From positions 3,902,258 to 3,947,257 of the forward strand of contig CM022676.1 in the NCBI GenBank assembly GCA_012295275.1: DNA of 45,000 nt. Reading direction: 5' to 3'. The stretch comes from Chrysomallon squamiferum. Lineage: Eukaryota > Mollusca > Gastropoda > Neomphalida > Peltospiridae. The first letter of the stretch is position 1. Each line of letters opens with the position of its first letter. The notes under the pieces are model-generated. The model made no database searches. It was not told where the DNA came from and worked only from the letters and a program-made list of their open reading frames with translations. The position numbers and the translations under genes were made by a program. Below are positions 1 to 20,584 of this stretch, in pieces.

Positions 1-4771
<4,771 letters not shown>

Positions 4772-4799
4772 ATGTTTGATTCTGTATTAAAAACGTTTA

Positions 4800-5866
4800 G
4801 GATTAAACTTAGATGCTACTTCTTCTGTATTATAAGAAAATGAAGAGAAATTCTCCAGTCACAAGTTAAAAAAAAACATAAAGCACACTGATTACTTTTG
4901 TGTTTTGTGTTTTCGTTTTACGATTTAGTATCGAAATTCCACACGAAATATTTTCTCTCCATTGTCTGTACAAACATGAACCATATTTTAACAGTATACT
5001 TAAAATAAAAACAACATAAATATATATATAAAAAAAAAAATCTTTAATTTCTCTTAATATCCTTAAAACTGGAAATGTTTCTCTTGTAAGTGTTATTAAT
5101 AATATTCTGGACTACGATACTAAAAACGTATCTAGAAACAATTGATGCTGATGTTGTTACTGTTGTCGCCGTTTCTGCCGTTGTACAAGACGATTATGTA
5201 CTTCCTTGTTGTTGTCGTCGTGGCTGTTGTTGTTTCTGACCAGCATGGTACCTGAACACGAACGCGGTATAAATTGTTGATGTTGTTTCAATTCTTGTCG
5301 TTGTCTTTGTTGCTCGTGATCACGACGATGAGGTATATCCCGACTTATTTGTCACTGTCGTCGGCGCAGTTGTTGTTCAAAACAGTGGTATCTCATGAGA
5401 CGTTGCTGGTGTTTGTGCCCGTTGTCGTTGATGATTTTAATCTTACAGCTTTCATCGTGTGTTGATTATAACTGACATCCGAATATAGACGTGTTTTTGA
5501 AATATATCAAATATATTATTCTTCCGAAATAAAAAAAAAAAAAAAATAAAAAAAAATTATGGAAACCGAGTCTAGAATCGAAAATGACTAACAATCTTTT
5601 CACCAGCGTAAACTAGAATTCGCACACGAAAATCACTGTCTGCATATGGACTACAACCAAAGGAAAACGCTGCCTTATTTTATCTCGGTTCTAAACCTGG
5701 TACAAAATAATTATAATATATACATACGACAAGAATCCTACACGTCAGCTTTTTTGTTGTTGTTCTGGTTGTTAAGTTAACTGCCCACTTGAAACTATAG
5801 ACACACAGAAACACACACAGTTGCAACGACAACAAAGCAATAATCCACACAATAAAAATTATAATG

Positions 5867-5908
<42 letters not shown>

Positions 5909-6233
5909 GGTTATAAAAATATGAGCTCTCAACGTTATTACGTTTCAAGGTTAAGAATGGAAATATGTGACACTACGTTCTCGAATTTTTCCTCTCTTGC
6001 TATATAATACAAATTACCGTTTTTACCATTTTTATTAGCATTCTGTGAAAATGTCATCTGATCGCTTTCAATGGAGTAGAGAACAAAACATAAATGTTAT
6101 TGCTGGATAATGATAAATTCTTTTATACTTCACAATTGTGCTTCTGTTGGTCGAGCAGTTTTTATCAACGCGTACAAAATAAATTCTGATTTGTATTTGT
6201 GAAACGTCGATACTGATCAAATAAAAAACGATT

Positions 6234-6264
<31 letters not shown>

Positions 6265-6845
6265 TAAAATAAATAAATAAATAAACAAAGAAAAAACTGT
6301 ATAATCAAATTAATAATCGTTTTGTATAATAATATAACGATATTTTCAAATAACAGCACAACGTGCATGAAGCAACAACAAAGAAAAAACAAAATATATA
6401 TATCTCTATATATATATATATAAGATCATTATTTCCATTTTTTTAAAACTTATTTTGAGTAAAGTAATATGACAGCAATAGTAATAGTAGAAGTAGTAGT
6501 AGTAGTAGAAGTTGTAGTAGTAGTAGTAGACATAGTTGTAGTAATAGTAGTAGTAGTGTAGTTGTAGTAGTACTAGTTATGGTAATTCTAATAGTAGTAA
6601 CAGTAGTAGTAGTAGTAATACTGCTACATTGGTGTTAAACGATATACTGGCATTAAGTGATAGAAAAAAAATAGTACTGACTGCTGTTACGTACACGTAT
6701 ATATCTATGTGCTTGTGTTTATCTCGTTCTTTCGTCTTTATACATTAATAATTAACACAAACCGGATGATACTATTAACGCAACGAACCTAACAGATAAA
6801 TGTATCAGTTTTCTTTCTATAATTTTATTCTTCTTTTTTCTTTTA

Positions 6846-6878
<33 letters not shown>

Positions 6879-7118
6879 CTTCTTTTATTTATATATTACA
6901 ATTAATTGTACGGAGTTACCGAACGAGAAATCTGATCTAGTTAACTGTTTTGGTTCACAGATATAAAATTAGAAAAGATCGATATAAATCAGTTTTCAAA
7001 AGCAAACGAGAGATAACCTATATTTTAGTACAAAGTTACGGATCACTTCGTTTACCAGAAACGAGGTCACGTTTAATTCGACGCTAGATGTGTAATTTTA
7101 CATATTGTATAATAATAA

Positions 7119-7149
<31 letters not shown>

Positions 7150-7224
7150 AAGAAGAAAAAGTAGAAGTAAAATTAGAAGAAGAAGAAGAAGATTAACAAA
7201 TTTTCCGGTCGATATTTTGCTTTG
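4800..7224. repeat. Intergenic AT-rich region with low-complexity tracts
   Basis: I see no gene here. The stretch holds degenerate GTT/TTG DNA (about 5150-5240), AAT at 5867-5906, AAT/AAAT near 6236-6290, a TA run near 6394-6422, a degenerate TAG array (about 6474-6625), poly-T (6847-6878) and AGA runs (7117-7156 and 7176-7192). Small open frames are all repeat-derived or lack recognisable domains. Confidence 0.8.
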
Positions 7225-7605
7225 AGTTGCGAGCCAAAATCCGAGTTACGAGCGAGCTTCAGATTCGCCGCCGCTTGTTGGCGCAACGAAACATTACAAC
7301 ATCCGGCCAGCGCTCCGCGTCTCACTCGTTTGCTCCACGTGGTTACCTCGCCATGAAAGCATCTTTGTTGTGTTGTGATCGCGTTTCTAAGAAAGTGAGT
7401 GCAAAGAACAGTACTGAGGAGAAGAAGCGGATGATGCCTTTTGAATTAAAGCATGAAATCATAGAAAAACATGAGTGAGGTGTGCGTGTAGTCAACATGG
7501 CTAGGCAGTACGAGCGTACTACTTTTACGCTGTGTACCACACTGTAGTAGATGGAGTCGATAAAGGCTGTAACTCCAGCCAAAGGCGTTAAAGTAATTTA
7601 TAAAT
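7225..7605 (+). pseudogene. Decayed Tigger/pogo-like transposase N-terminus (DNA transposon fossil)
   Basis: In one frame the conceptual translation reads KKVSAKNSTEEKKRMM, PFELKHEIIEKHE, then a TGA at 7476-7478, then GVRVVNMARQYERTT, TLCTTL, two TAG stops, and MESIKAVTPAKGVKVI. This order (basic start, ELK.EIIEKHE helix, GVRVV..ARQY helix-turn-helix, then a SIK..TPAKG linker) matches the CENP-B-type DNA-binding N-terminus of Tigger/pogo transposases. The catalytic DDE domain is absent, with only microsatellite-rich DNA after about 7620. The DNA just upstream (GAGTTGCGAGCC... CGAGTTACGAGC) resembles the terminal region of such elements, but I could not fix inverted-repeat ends. Three in-frame stops make it inactive. 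Confidence 0.75.
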
Positions 7606-8699
7606 GATGGAGAAACCCCCAAAACTCTGTACATTTTCCGAAACAAATTTATTTCTTTACATTCTCTTTTATTTTGTTTTCATACAATATTTGTGACACA
7701 CACACACACACACACAAAAGAAATAAAATAAATAAATGAATAAATAACAAAGAATAAAAAACGAGATACCTTCTAACAGGATGGAAACACTTTAAAAGAT
7801 TACAATTGCATCTTGCAGACTGTTCAGTTAGATTTTTTTTGAAAATATCCTAGTTTATACACATTGGACGTAATGTGCGTAATCTCAAAAAGACAGTTTG
7901 TACAGTCTACTTTCAGCAGTTCTCTTCTTCTTTCTATTCACATCAATGTACGTTTCTTTCTCGATCTATTATTATTAGTATTTAAAATAAAATCTTAAGG
8001 AAATAACTAATTTTATTTATTTATTTTTTCTGCAAAGTTCACTCTTTTTGTCTTAATATATTATTTTCCAGTCTAAAATTTGCAGTCAAAAACGTAGATT
8101 TTTCATGCAAAATTAATGCAGAATAATCTTTCGTACCAGAAATTACATTTACGACTGATGCGATATCTATCGAAACGACAAAACAACGAAGTAGTATTAC
8201 GTCGTGAAGTTTCCTATAAAACAAACACTCTACGTCATTTTCATTACGTAATGAAATTTTCACCAAATCAGTTTCTATTTTTAGTTTATTTATAGGGCGC
8301 CGGGCCAAATGAGCACCAACTGCCACACGTAACAAAAATTACACCTCCGAAATCTCTTGATAGCGATTCCGCGCAGATTCCGGTGAGGAATCTACGTGCC
8401 ATAAATAGCAAAGGCCCTTTTAATATGTGTCATGGACTAAAGACTTTAAGTATTGTTATGAGTACAAGTCAACAGAGGTGTCTTGAATTATAATATTTCC
8501 AATAATAAATTACAGTTTAAAGTATATAATAGAATTTTAAAGATGTTGTTTTTAAATCGTTAAAATACTGTTATTAGTTTAATTATTTGAAAGCTTTTGC
8601 ATGCTTCTTATTCATATTTTTCAAATATTTGTTATTATTGAATTTGTTGTATATTTTTCAACTTCGATTTGAATATTCGAAATATCCACTCAGACTGAG
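7606..8699. other. Intergenic region, no recognised gene
   Basis: AT-rich DNA with a short CA run (about 7697-7716) and AAAT runs. A 98-codon minus-strand frame at 8039-8335 has no family I recognise and no supporting splice or promoter signal. No RNA gene was seen. Confidence 0.6.
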
Positions 8700-9110
8700 T
8701 TTCGCATGTCGTAAAGCATTTGAACAATAAACCTGTTAAGCATGAGTCTCCAGTAAACATGAAAATTATTTAATTTAGAATTAAGCGCCGTATAGAAAAT
8801 TTGAACACAAAACCTAGTAAGAATGAGTCTCAAGCAATTGCGAGAATTACACATCTGTGACTGCATAAGGTCCCCGTAAAATATAATACAGTTAAAACTA
8901 TAACAACTAGTTTTGTTCACCCACCCTAAGAACGATAAAACTTTTATTGCACTGGGTTTGGTCTGAAATATAAAACATTTAAAAAGATAAGAACCAGCTT
9001 TATTAACCCACATGGTTGAACGATCGAACGTATAATATTGTCTCAGATCCGCCTCTGGAATATAACAGTTCAAAATATCACTGCCAGGTTGGTATTTTGA
9101 ACCTATCCCG
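8700..9110. repeat. Diverged tandem repeat, about five monomers of roughly 88 bp
   Basis: Related monomers begin near 8708, 8788, 8878, 8967 and 9057, with a spacing of about 80-90 bp. Two carry ATTTGAACA, AAACCT and a GAATGAGTCTC-like block. Three carry a variant of AATATAA..CAGTT.AAA.TATAA followed by a GTTTTGTTCACCCA-like block. The monomers have drifted considerably, so it is an old satellite-like array. A 172-codon minus-strand frame across it is read as a by-product of the repeat. Confidence 0.6.
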
Positions 9111-9423
9111 TGAATTATCGATGTTTTGTTAAGCTCGAATACACACTGAATACAAAGTATGCTTCTCTTTGTGATATACACAGTCGTTTGTGAGAACGCT
9201 ATGAACAAAATAGGTACTCGTAAACATGGTTATGTAAAAATCGTGCTCTTTCGCACTGTTCGTAGAAAACAGTATTTTGAAAACCGTACAGTCCATTAAG
9301 ACGCTTGAAAGAAACGGTTTACTTTACGATGTTCTCGACTGCTATTCGGATATTGATGTGTTTGTGTGTGTTTTTATTTTAGCGTAAATTTTTATAAGCG
9401 TTATGGTACATATATACATACGG

Positions 9424-9428
<5 letters not shown>

Positions 9429-9487
<59 letters not shown>
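9429..9487. repeat. (TG)n microsatellite
   Basis: About 30 uninterrupted TG dinucleotides. Alternating purine-pyrimidine DNA of this length can adopt Z-form; the flanking DNA has CATA and TATA steps. Confidence 0.95.
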
Positions 9488-9488
<1 letters not shown>

Positions 9489-9612
9489 TATTTTCATTTA
9501 AGAGGTTATGATACATACATACATACAGACATAGAGACAGCACGTAGACAGACACAAACATTAATCGATAATTGTCAAGACAGTTTTTTTTTTATATATA
9601 TACGACTTCCTA

Positions 9613-9720
9613 TAGACAGTCAAACAATATTATCAGCTTTAATAAATAAAACTGAACAACATGGTTGGAACAGGAAAACGCAAAATAAGGACGCTGATAG
9701 GAAAATTACGCGTGATAACC
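9613..9720. repeat. Dispersed repeat, copy 1 (pairs with 10608-10705)
   Basis: This segment contains TTGGAACAGGAAAACGCAAA, then a GGACGCTGATAGGAAAATTACGC-like block, preceded by a TTTAATAAATAAAACTGAA-like block. The same order recurs at 10608-10705 with few differences. No coding potential or terminal repeats were recognised. Confidence 0.75.
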
Positions 9721-9902
9721 GACAAGACCTGTATGAAATAAGAAATCAATAAATCACTTTTTTCTATTTATTTCTCACTAAACATTTAGCAACAGCAATA
9801 CGTCTTAGTGTCAGGAGAAGGTTAACAAATACAGGAACTGAAAGCTTTAAACCGAATATTAATAATGGCCAAAGAAAAGGTATTTAAACCCTACTCTATA
9901 CG

Positions 9903-10013
9903 TAATGAATGCGTTTTGTAAACGTGAAGAATACGTATTACGTCGTAATGCATGCGTATTGTGTTACGCAAATAATACGTATTGTGTCCGTTATGAATAC
10001 GCATTGTATAATG
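9903..10013. repeat. Minisatellite, five units of 21-23 bp, TACGTATT-rich
   Basis: Units begin near 9903, 9925, 9946, 9969 and 9991. Each matches a TAATGAATACGTATTGT-like consensus followed by a short CG-containing spacer. Further CGTAA.TCATACGTAA fragments lie near 10070. The palindromes TACGTA/ATACGTAT and ATGCAT are enriched in this CpG-bearing array, which stands out from the microsatellites around it. Confidence 0.7.
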
Positions 10014-10607
10014 TAAAAAACAACAACGATGCATTGTAAATGGTTATAAGTGGTATTCTGTACGTAACTCATACGTAATATATATATATATAAATGCAGA
10101 TACGTTTATTTGTCTGATAAATGAATATTTGGTAAGAGTCAATACTTTTGTCGTGCACTAAGACATTCACATGTTTTATCATTAAAATCTTTTTTAATTA
10201 AACTGAAAAGACACTTCAAGCAACGAGGCCGCCCCAGTCTTACAAGTATAAAAATCTTCAGTGGAATGAATGTGTGTGTGTGTGTCTATGTTTATATACA
10301 TGCATACATACATACATACATACATACATACAAAGACACACAGACACACAATGCGTAAAATAATTTCTTCGTTTTGATTCATCAGCTAAATTCATTTTTA
10401 TTACGATATTAATTCTCATAATTTACTGCATTTCGATAAACCTGAAGGAAACATTCACATTAATCTGGAGCCAACCATTGTCAGGAGAACATTTTTAATG
10501 AACCTCTGTGAATAATAGATAGACATATAGATCGACAGATTGACAGACAAACAGTTAGATAGACAGAAAAGATAGACAGAAGGGAGAGATAAACAGATAT
10601 ATATATA

Positions 10608-10705
10608 TATAACAATATCATTACCTTTGATAAATAAAATTGAATACAGAGATTGGAACAGGAAAACGCAAAATGAGGACGCTGATTGGAAAATTACGCT
10701 GAATA
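10608..10705. repeat. Dispersed repeat, copy 2 (pairs with 9613-9720)
   Basis: Shares TTGGAACAGGAAAACGCAAA and the following GGACGCTGATTGGAAAATTACGC-like segment with 9613-9720, in the same orientation. Both copies are directly bordered by TA-rich microsatellites, which suggests duplication mediated by, or inserted into, simple repeats. Confidence 0.75.
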
Positions 10706-10715
10706 AGTATTTATA

Positions 10716-12400
<1,685 letters not shown>

Positions 12401-12684
12401 AACAAAGTATTTTTTCTTGAAATTCTTTCACTGTAATTATTGTTATTCTTCTTGTTCATTCATTTAGTCGTTGCTGTATTTATTGCTATTGCTACCATTA
12501 CTACTACTGTTACTACTGCTACTACTAATATTACTGCTATCCCTATTAGTACTACTGTTATTTATTATTATTATCATTACTATACTGTCACTACCACTGT
12601 TACTAATATTTGTTTAACATCATCATCATCATTATTATTATTAGTTTTTTTAAATTTTATTTACGAAACAAGAACAATATATTT

Positions 12685-12775
<91 letters not shown>

Positions 12776-13230
12776 ATACCCTAACTTCCACCTATCAAAG
12801 AATCGTACATTATTTAGAGTGACGCAACTGGCAATAGATCTACACATTGACAACTCAGCTGACTGTCATTTCAAAAAAAAAAAAAAAAAAAAAAATGCTG
12901 ACGTCTCACGTGTCCAGCTACCCCCAGCCTACACAATGTCACACCCCACCTGAACTACCTCAGATATCTCCACACACCACACTCAAAAAATAATAATATA
13001 TATATATATTAAAACAAATTATTTAGAATAGTATCTGTTATTTTGTAATCTAATCCTGGCCAGTGTAGGATTATTCAGCAGTACCGTTATGTGATCACGG
13101 ATTATCACCATTGTTTTCTAATTCTTTATTATTTTAGTAACGGTATTTTTCTTAAGGCGTTTTTATACACTATAATTCTCAGTAACACATTTCAGTTATA
13201 ACAGTAGAAATAACAGTAGCAGTAGTAGTA

Positions 13231-13281
<51 letters not shown>

Positions 13282-13379
13282 GTAGTAGTAGTAGTAGTAG
13301 TAGTGGCATGGTGGTAGTAACAATAGCATTAGCTCTGGTAATAATAATAATAACGAAACAACCAGAACGACGACGACGT

Positions 13380-13410
<31 letters not shown>

Positions 13411-13730
13411 AATAACAGCAGCAACAACAACACCAATAAGAATCATATAACAGTGGCAGCAGTAGCAATATCCATAACAGTAGGAATAGAAGTATAAACA
13501 GTGGTAGAAGTATTAATAATAATAGATGTAGTAATGCGCATGTGGTAGTAATAGTAATGGCAATAGTAGTAGTAGTTGCTGCTACAGTAGGTGTAGGTGT
13601 AGCTGTTGCACGCTTTGGCGGGTAGTTGTTGTAAAACAGTCACAATGTATTCTAATATTGCTTTGAAGTAATCACGAACTTTAATTTTCTTTTCTCGTCA
13701 CAACCAGTAGTAAACCTGTATCCAACCAAA
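12401..13730. repeat. Low-complexity intergenic region
   Basis: Contains a degenerate ACT/ATT array (12480-12650), a long CT run (12690-12772), poly-A (about 12873-12894), AGT arrays (13205-13320), GAT (13378-13411) and more AGT-type DNA to about 13630. Translations in all frames are single-residue or Leu-Ser, Tyr or His repeats. No gene is called. Confidence 0.88.
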
Positions 13731-14050
13731 TTGTTAGGTGTGAACGCTTCTTTACGACTGGTAATGTGATAATACTATAATCGCAGTATAAATTCGTTAC
13801 GCGTGAACGCCTCTATGTGAGTAATGGATATTATAACAATGTTTAAAAAAAAAATCGTTACGTGTGATCGCTCCTGTATATCTCTGAATCTATTAATTAT
13901 TACAGTATGTTAAAGTGCTACTTTTCGTCGGAGAAAGTAATGAATATAGTGACGTCTGATAGCTCCTTTATGTCTCTGAATCTAATTAACATTAGTACAG
14001 CGTTTAACGAAGTCGTTTCGTGTGAACGCACCTTTACCTCTCCGGCGATA
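13731..14050. repeat. Diverged tandem repeat, about 62-bp period, GTTACGTGTGAACGC motif
   Basis: A motif close to CGTTACGTGTGAACGCTCC recurs at 13731, 13793, 13854, 13949 and 14011. The spacing is 62, 61, 95 and 62 bp; the long interval looks like one monomer with an insertion. Each motif is followed by a T-rich block and an AT-rich block with a CTCTGAATCTA-like segment in two units. No protein frame spans it. Confidence 0.65.
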
Positions 14051-17043
<2,993 letters not shown>

Positions 17044-17128
17044 GTGTTACTGATTACTACTCACAAAGACACAATCTCCGGCAGCGACAACGTCTTAACT
17101 GATACGTTTATTTTATTCCGCAGGGTGC

Positions 17129-17138
17129 GTCACGTGAC
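17129..17138. promoter_or_regulatory. Perfect CLEAR/E-box palindrome GTCACGTGAC upstream of TRIM-NHL
   Basis: The 10-bp palindrome GTCACGTGAC lies about 55 bp before the ATG at 17194. It equals the published CLEAR consensus bound by TFEB/TFE3-type bHLH-Zip factors and also contains a USF/Myc E-box. Whether it is promoter or 5' UTR cannot be told from sequence. Confidence 0.45.
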
Positions 17139-17193
17139 CGAAGATAGCCGCGGAAACGAGGCGGCGGCCAGCTTGTTTTTCATTCCGGACAAA

Positions 17194-19098
17194 ATGGCGG
17201 ATGCCGAGTTCTTGAGGCAGGTTTCTCAGGAGCTCTGCGTCTGCTCCGTCTGCACCGACGTCCAGCGAGAGCCCCGACTTCTGCCGTGCCTTCACACTTT
17301 CTGCAAGAGGTGTCTGAACACGCACATCGAAAACGAGGTCAGCCGCCACGGAAAGAGAAGCTTCGCGTGTCCCGACTGCAGGCAGGTCCTAACGCTGCCC
17401 TCGAACGCGCAGAAAGGTTGCTATGGAGACGCGTTTCAGGCGGACTCGTTCATCGGCAAGCTGCTCGACGTCATTTCGGCGTACGCCGAAGGCAAGACCT
17501 GCGACTTGTGCAAGACAGGGGAGGTAACCGCGCCGGCTGTGAACTGGTGCATGGACTGCTACGAGGCGCTGTGCTCCGCCTGCACGAAGGTCCACCTTCA
17601 CGGGACGCCGACAGCCGAGCACGTCGTCACCGACCTCAACGAGATGAGGGCGCTGACTCTGGAGAACGTCATGAAAAGAAAACGCGACGTGCCCTGCCAC
17701 AAGCACCGAGGGGAGATAATCAAAATGTACTGCGTGGACTGCAGGCAGCCGCTCTGCGTGCAGTGCTCCGCCATCACTCACCGTAAGTGCGACAACTGCG
17801 TCACCGTCGTGGACGCCATGGCGTCGAGAGAAGCGGACGTCACGGAGATCATGACGCAGATCGCAACGCTCGTGAACGTTCCTGAGAAACCTATCAAAGA
17901 GGACGACGCTTTGGAGGTCCTGGAAGAGACCGTCCGCAGGTCCGAAGACAGAATAAGAAACCTGGCCGAAGACCTGAGAAGGAAAATAGACGAAAGCGAG
18001 CGCCTCCTTCTGGAAAAGCTCAGATCCGCGTCCTCGGATCTCAGAAACCAGCTGAACAGAAGTCGAAATTCGGCTCCGAAGTTGGACCGAAACGAAATAC
18101 TCCTGGCGGCAGGCAGACGGATGGAGGGTTTACTGAAATACGGCAGCGACGTCGAGATCCTGCAGGTTCTGGACGCTGTGAAAGACACTGAAAATGCCGC
18201 CGCGCTTAACAACGACAGCGGTCTGCAACAAGAAGAAGGCGAACACTTGATGTTTCGCATCAACTTCGCCGTCGACAGCGCCGTGAAGACGTTCGTCCGC
18301 GACTTCGAGTCCCTGGGCGACATCCAAGTCGAGGACTGCAACTCGGACGACGGGCTCTCGTCGTGGGGGGTCTGCTGCACGTCGAAAGGGGAGATAATCG
18401 TTGCGGACTGTCGGAACAAGAAGGTTCAGAAGTTCACCAGCAACGGCGACCTCATCGACCAGACGCAGATCAGCGAAGAACCGCGGGACTTGACGAGCTG
18501 CGGCGGAGAGGACGTTGCCATAACGATAAACAAAAAACTCATTTTCTACATCTCCACGGCGGGCCAGATAACTTTAAAGAAGAAGATAAAAACGACGAAA
18601 CAGTACGACAGCATTTCCATGTCGCCCGACATGGGTTCTCTGCTCGTCAGCTCCATGGCGGAAAAATCCATTGACGTCATATCGTTGGAAGGGGAAGTAA
18701 TGCGGTCTTTTAACGTCGACGCTGGCGGCGTTCCAATTTTCGATCAACCTCGTTACGTCTACTTCTCACGGGAAGGTAACTACGTCGTCACTGACGTGTC
18801 TCGGAATTCGGTGAAATGCATATCACCAGAAGGCAGCTTGGTGTATACTTACCATCCGGACGGAGCTCATATTCTGTGCAAACCGCAAAGTTTGTGCGGC
18901 GACAAAATCGGCAACGTCTTCATCGCCGACTACGCCAACAGCCGGATTCAGCTGATCACGAACGAAGGCCATTTCCAACGATTTGTTCTCTCGCGAGAAA
19001 GTGGACTGTCGCGACCTGTCGCCATTACGATGACGTCATCAGACAAACTCATCGTCGTTCAGAGTGACGGAATGGTAAAAGTATTCAGCTACGAATGA
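17194..19098 (+). CDS. Intronless TRIM-type E3 ubiquitin ligase with NHL-like propeller (RING, B-box1, B-box2, coiled coil, NHL)
   Basis: An open frame of 634 aa. I start at the ATG at 17194 (context ACAAAATGG, the same as in copies A-E); the frame is open upstream but has no ATG there. The RING is C3HC4 (C17, C20, C32, H34, C37, C40, C59, C62). B-box1 spans about 103-145 (CDLC, CMDC, CSAC, H134, H143) and B-box2 about 168-202 (CHKH, YCVDC, CVQC, H196). A Glu/Arg/Leu-rich coiled coil covers about 212-288. From about 388 NHL-like blades follow (WGVCCTSKGEIIVADCRNKK; YVYFSREGNYVVTD; IGNVFIADYANSRIQLI), ending KVFSYE. RING-bearing TRIM-NHL proteins transfer ubiquitin and use the propeller to bind protein or RNA; the target here is unknown. 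Base composition is far GC-richer than the flanks and than the copies' C-termini. It heads a six-unit array, since its 3' flank matches the spacers of later copies. Confidence 0.93.
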   Translation: MADAEFLRQVSQELCVCSVCTDVQREPRLLPCLHTFCKRCLNTHIENEVSRHGKRSFACPDCRQVLTLPSNAQKGCYGDAFQADSFIGKLLDVISAYAEGKTCDLCKTGEVTAPAVNWCMDCYEALCSACTKVHLHGTPTAEHVVTDLNEMRALTLENVMKRKRDVPCHKHRGEIIKMYCVDCRQPLCVQCSAITHRKCDNCVTVVDAMASREADVTEIMTQIATLVNVPEKPIKEDDALEVLEETVRRSEDRIRNLAEDLRRKIDESERLLLEKLRSASSDLRNQLNRSRNSAPKLDRNEILLAAGRRMEGLLKYGSDVEILQVLDAVKDTENAAALNNDSGLQQEEGEHLMFRINFAVDSAVKTFVRDFESLGDIQVEDCNSDDGLSSWGVCCTSKGEIIVADCRNKKVQKFTSNGDLIDQTQISEEPRDLTSCGGEDVAITINKKLIFYISTAGQITLKKKIKTTKQYDSISMSPDMGSLLVSSMAEKSIDVISLEGEVMRSFNVDAGGVPIFDQPRYVYFSREGNYVVTDVSRNSVKCISPEGSLVYTYHPDGAHILCKPQSLCGDKIGNVFIADYANSRIQLITNEGHFQRFVLSRESGLSRPVAITMTSSDKLIVVQSDGMVKVFSYE

Positions 19099-19659
19099 CC
19101 CGGGCCCATGAAGGTGAGGTTCAAGGTCACCTGCTGGTGTCCGAGATGCATCAAGAAAATGGAAGACCAGAATTCCAGAAACGAAGCAGAAGAAACCGAG
19201 TAAAGTTATGGCGTACGAGAAAACAGTTGCCATAGCAACGCACCACCTCAGTTTGTACCGCCGATGAAAACAAGCGTCTTAGTGAGCAGTTGTGACGTCA
19301 AATCGATTAATGACGACAAATACCAAAATCATACATATTTTAACTTCATGAAATGAATACCTTGACGTCATTTCACGTTCTTGGAATATAGTCTGAATAA
19401 TACCTTCAAAAGATAAAACTAAAAATATATAATGAATGTAATTGAGGTTCCTCAGCAGTTGGATGTTCAGTTCGATTAAAAAATGGATTCGTTCCTTTCA
19501 TTGTTATTTCAACTGCTGCCGCATATATGATATTGATGACGATGATGATGATGATGACGTTGAAGATGAGTATAATTGTGAAAATGTTCTGACAATTGTA
19601 ATATCAATATAGCTTATAAGAATTATTGTAGTTTATTTGTATAATCTTTATTATTATTA

Positions 19660-19724
<65 letters not shown>

Positions 19725-19823
19725 TATTATTATTATTATTCAGGGAGCATTAAACAGAGAAAGTTCAGGTCTATATTTAAGACTGAACACATTTCTGTTT
19801 GACAAAAACAGCAACAACAACAA

Positions 19824-19866
<43 letters not shown>

Positions 19867-20273
19867 CGAATGAATGAATGAATGACATAAACGATTATAT
19901 AATGACCCTAACCATGAAAAGAGTTATCCATAATTAATTTGCTTTATAAATTATTTTTGTTGTTGTTGTTGCTGTCAATGTTGTTGTTTAACTGAAAACC
20001 ATTATGATTTAGAAAATGTAACTTATTCAAATCTCGTTTTATTCTATTTTAGATCTACTGTGGCATTTTATTGTATTGATTAACTGATTGATTGATTAGT
20101 TCAGTTTTACTTCAGCTTTTTATTTATGAAATCGAAGGTAGACTGTTATTACAGATTAGTAATCAGAAGGGATAAGTTTAAAACTAAACGTAATTTTAAT
20201 TTCATGAAACTTAGGTTAAAGATAGATCGCCTTCAGTTTTATGATGAACAATATTCCTGGCCATTTTGGATAT

Positions 20274-20304
<31 letters not shown>

Positions 20305-20500
20305 TTTGTTTATTGTACCACAACAGAATAGCTGACATTTTGATTGTTATAATAATGTCACATCGTAGACAGAAATGTTCAAACTTTTAGAAAAGCCGTA
20401 TTTTCATTTATTTATTTACTTACTTATTTATTTCTGTTTTATACGAAATTATATCCTGATAAAATCGAGAAATTAATTGGCTCTCATTTATCCAGTTATA

Positions 20501-20584
<84 letters not shown>

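Noticed and set aside
8039-8335. 98-codon minus-strand frame
   Set aside because: No domain, no splice or promoter support, and ordinary length for chance in this composition.
8690-9208. 172-codon minus-strand frame
   Set aside because: It lies across a diverged tandem repeat and its protein pattern mirrors the DNA monomers. No family recognised.
17044-17193. In-frame 5' extension of the TRIM-NHL gene by 50 codons
   Set aside because: It begins at GTG, not ATG. The ATG at 17194 has a good context shared with the copies, and the extension has no domain.
17286-19067. Several long frames on both strands inside the TRIM-NHL gene
   Set aside because: They are by-products of its GC-rich codon use and contain no domains.
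17194-19098. Horizontal transfer as the reason for high GC
   Set aside because: The domain order is typical of animals and its 3' flank is homologous to the rest of the array, so local ancestry is simpler.
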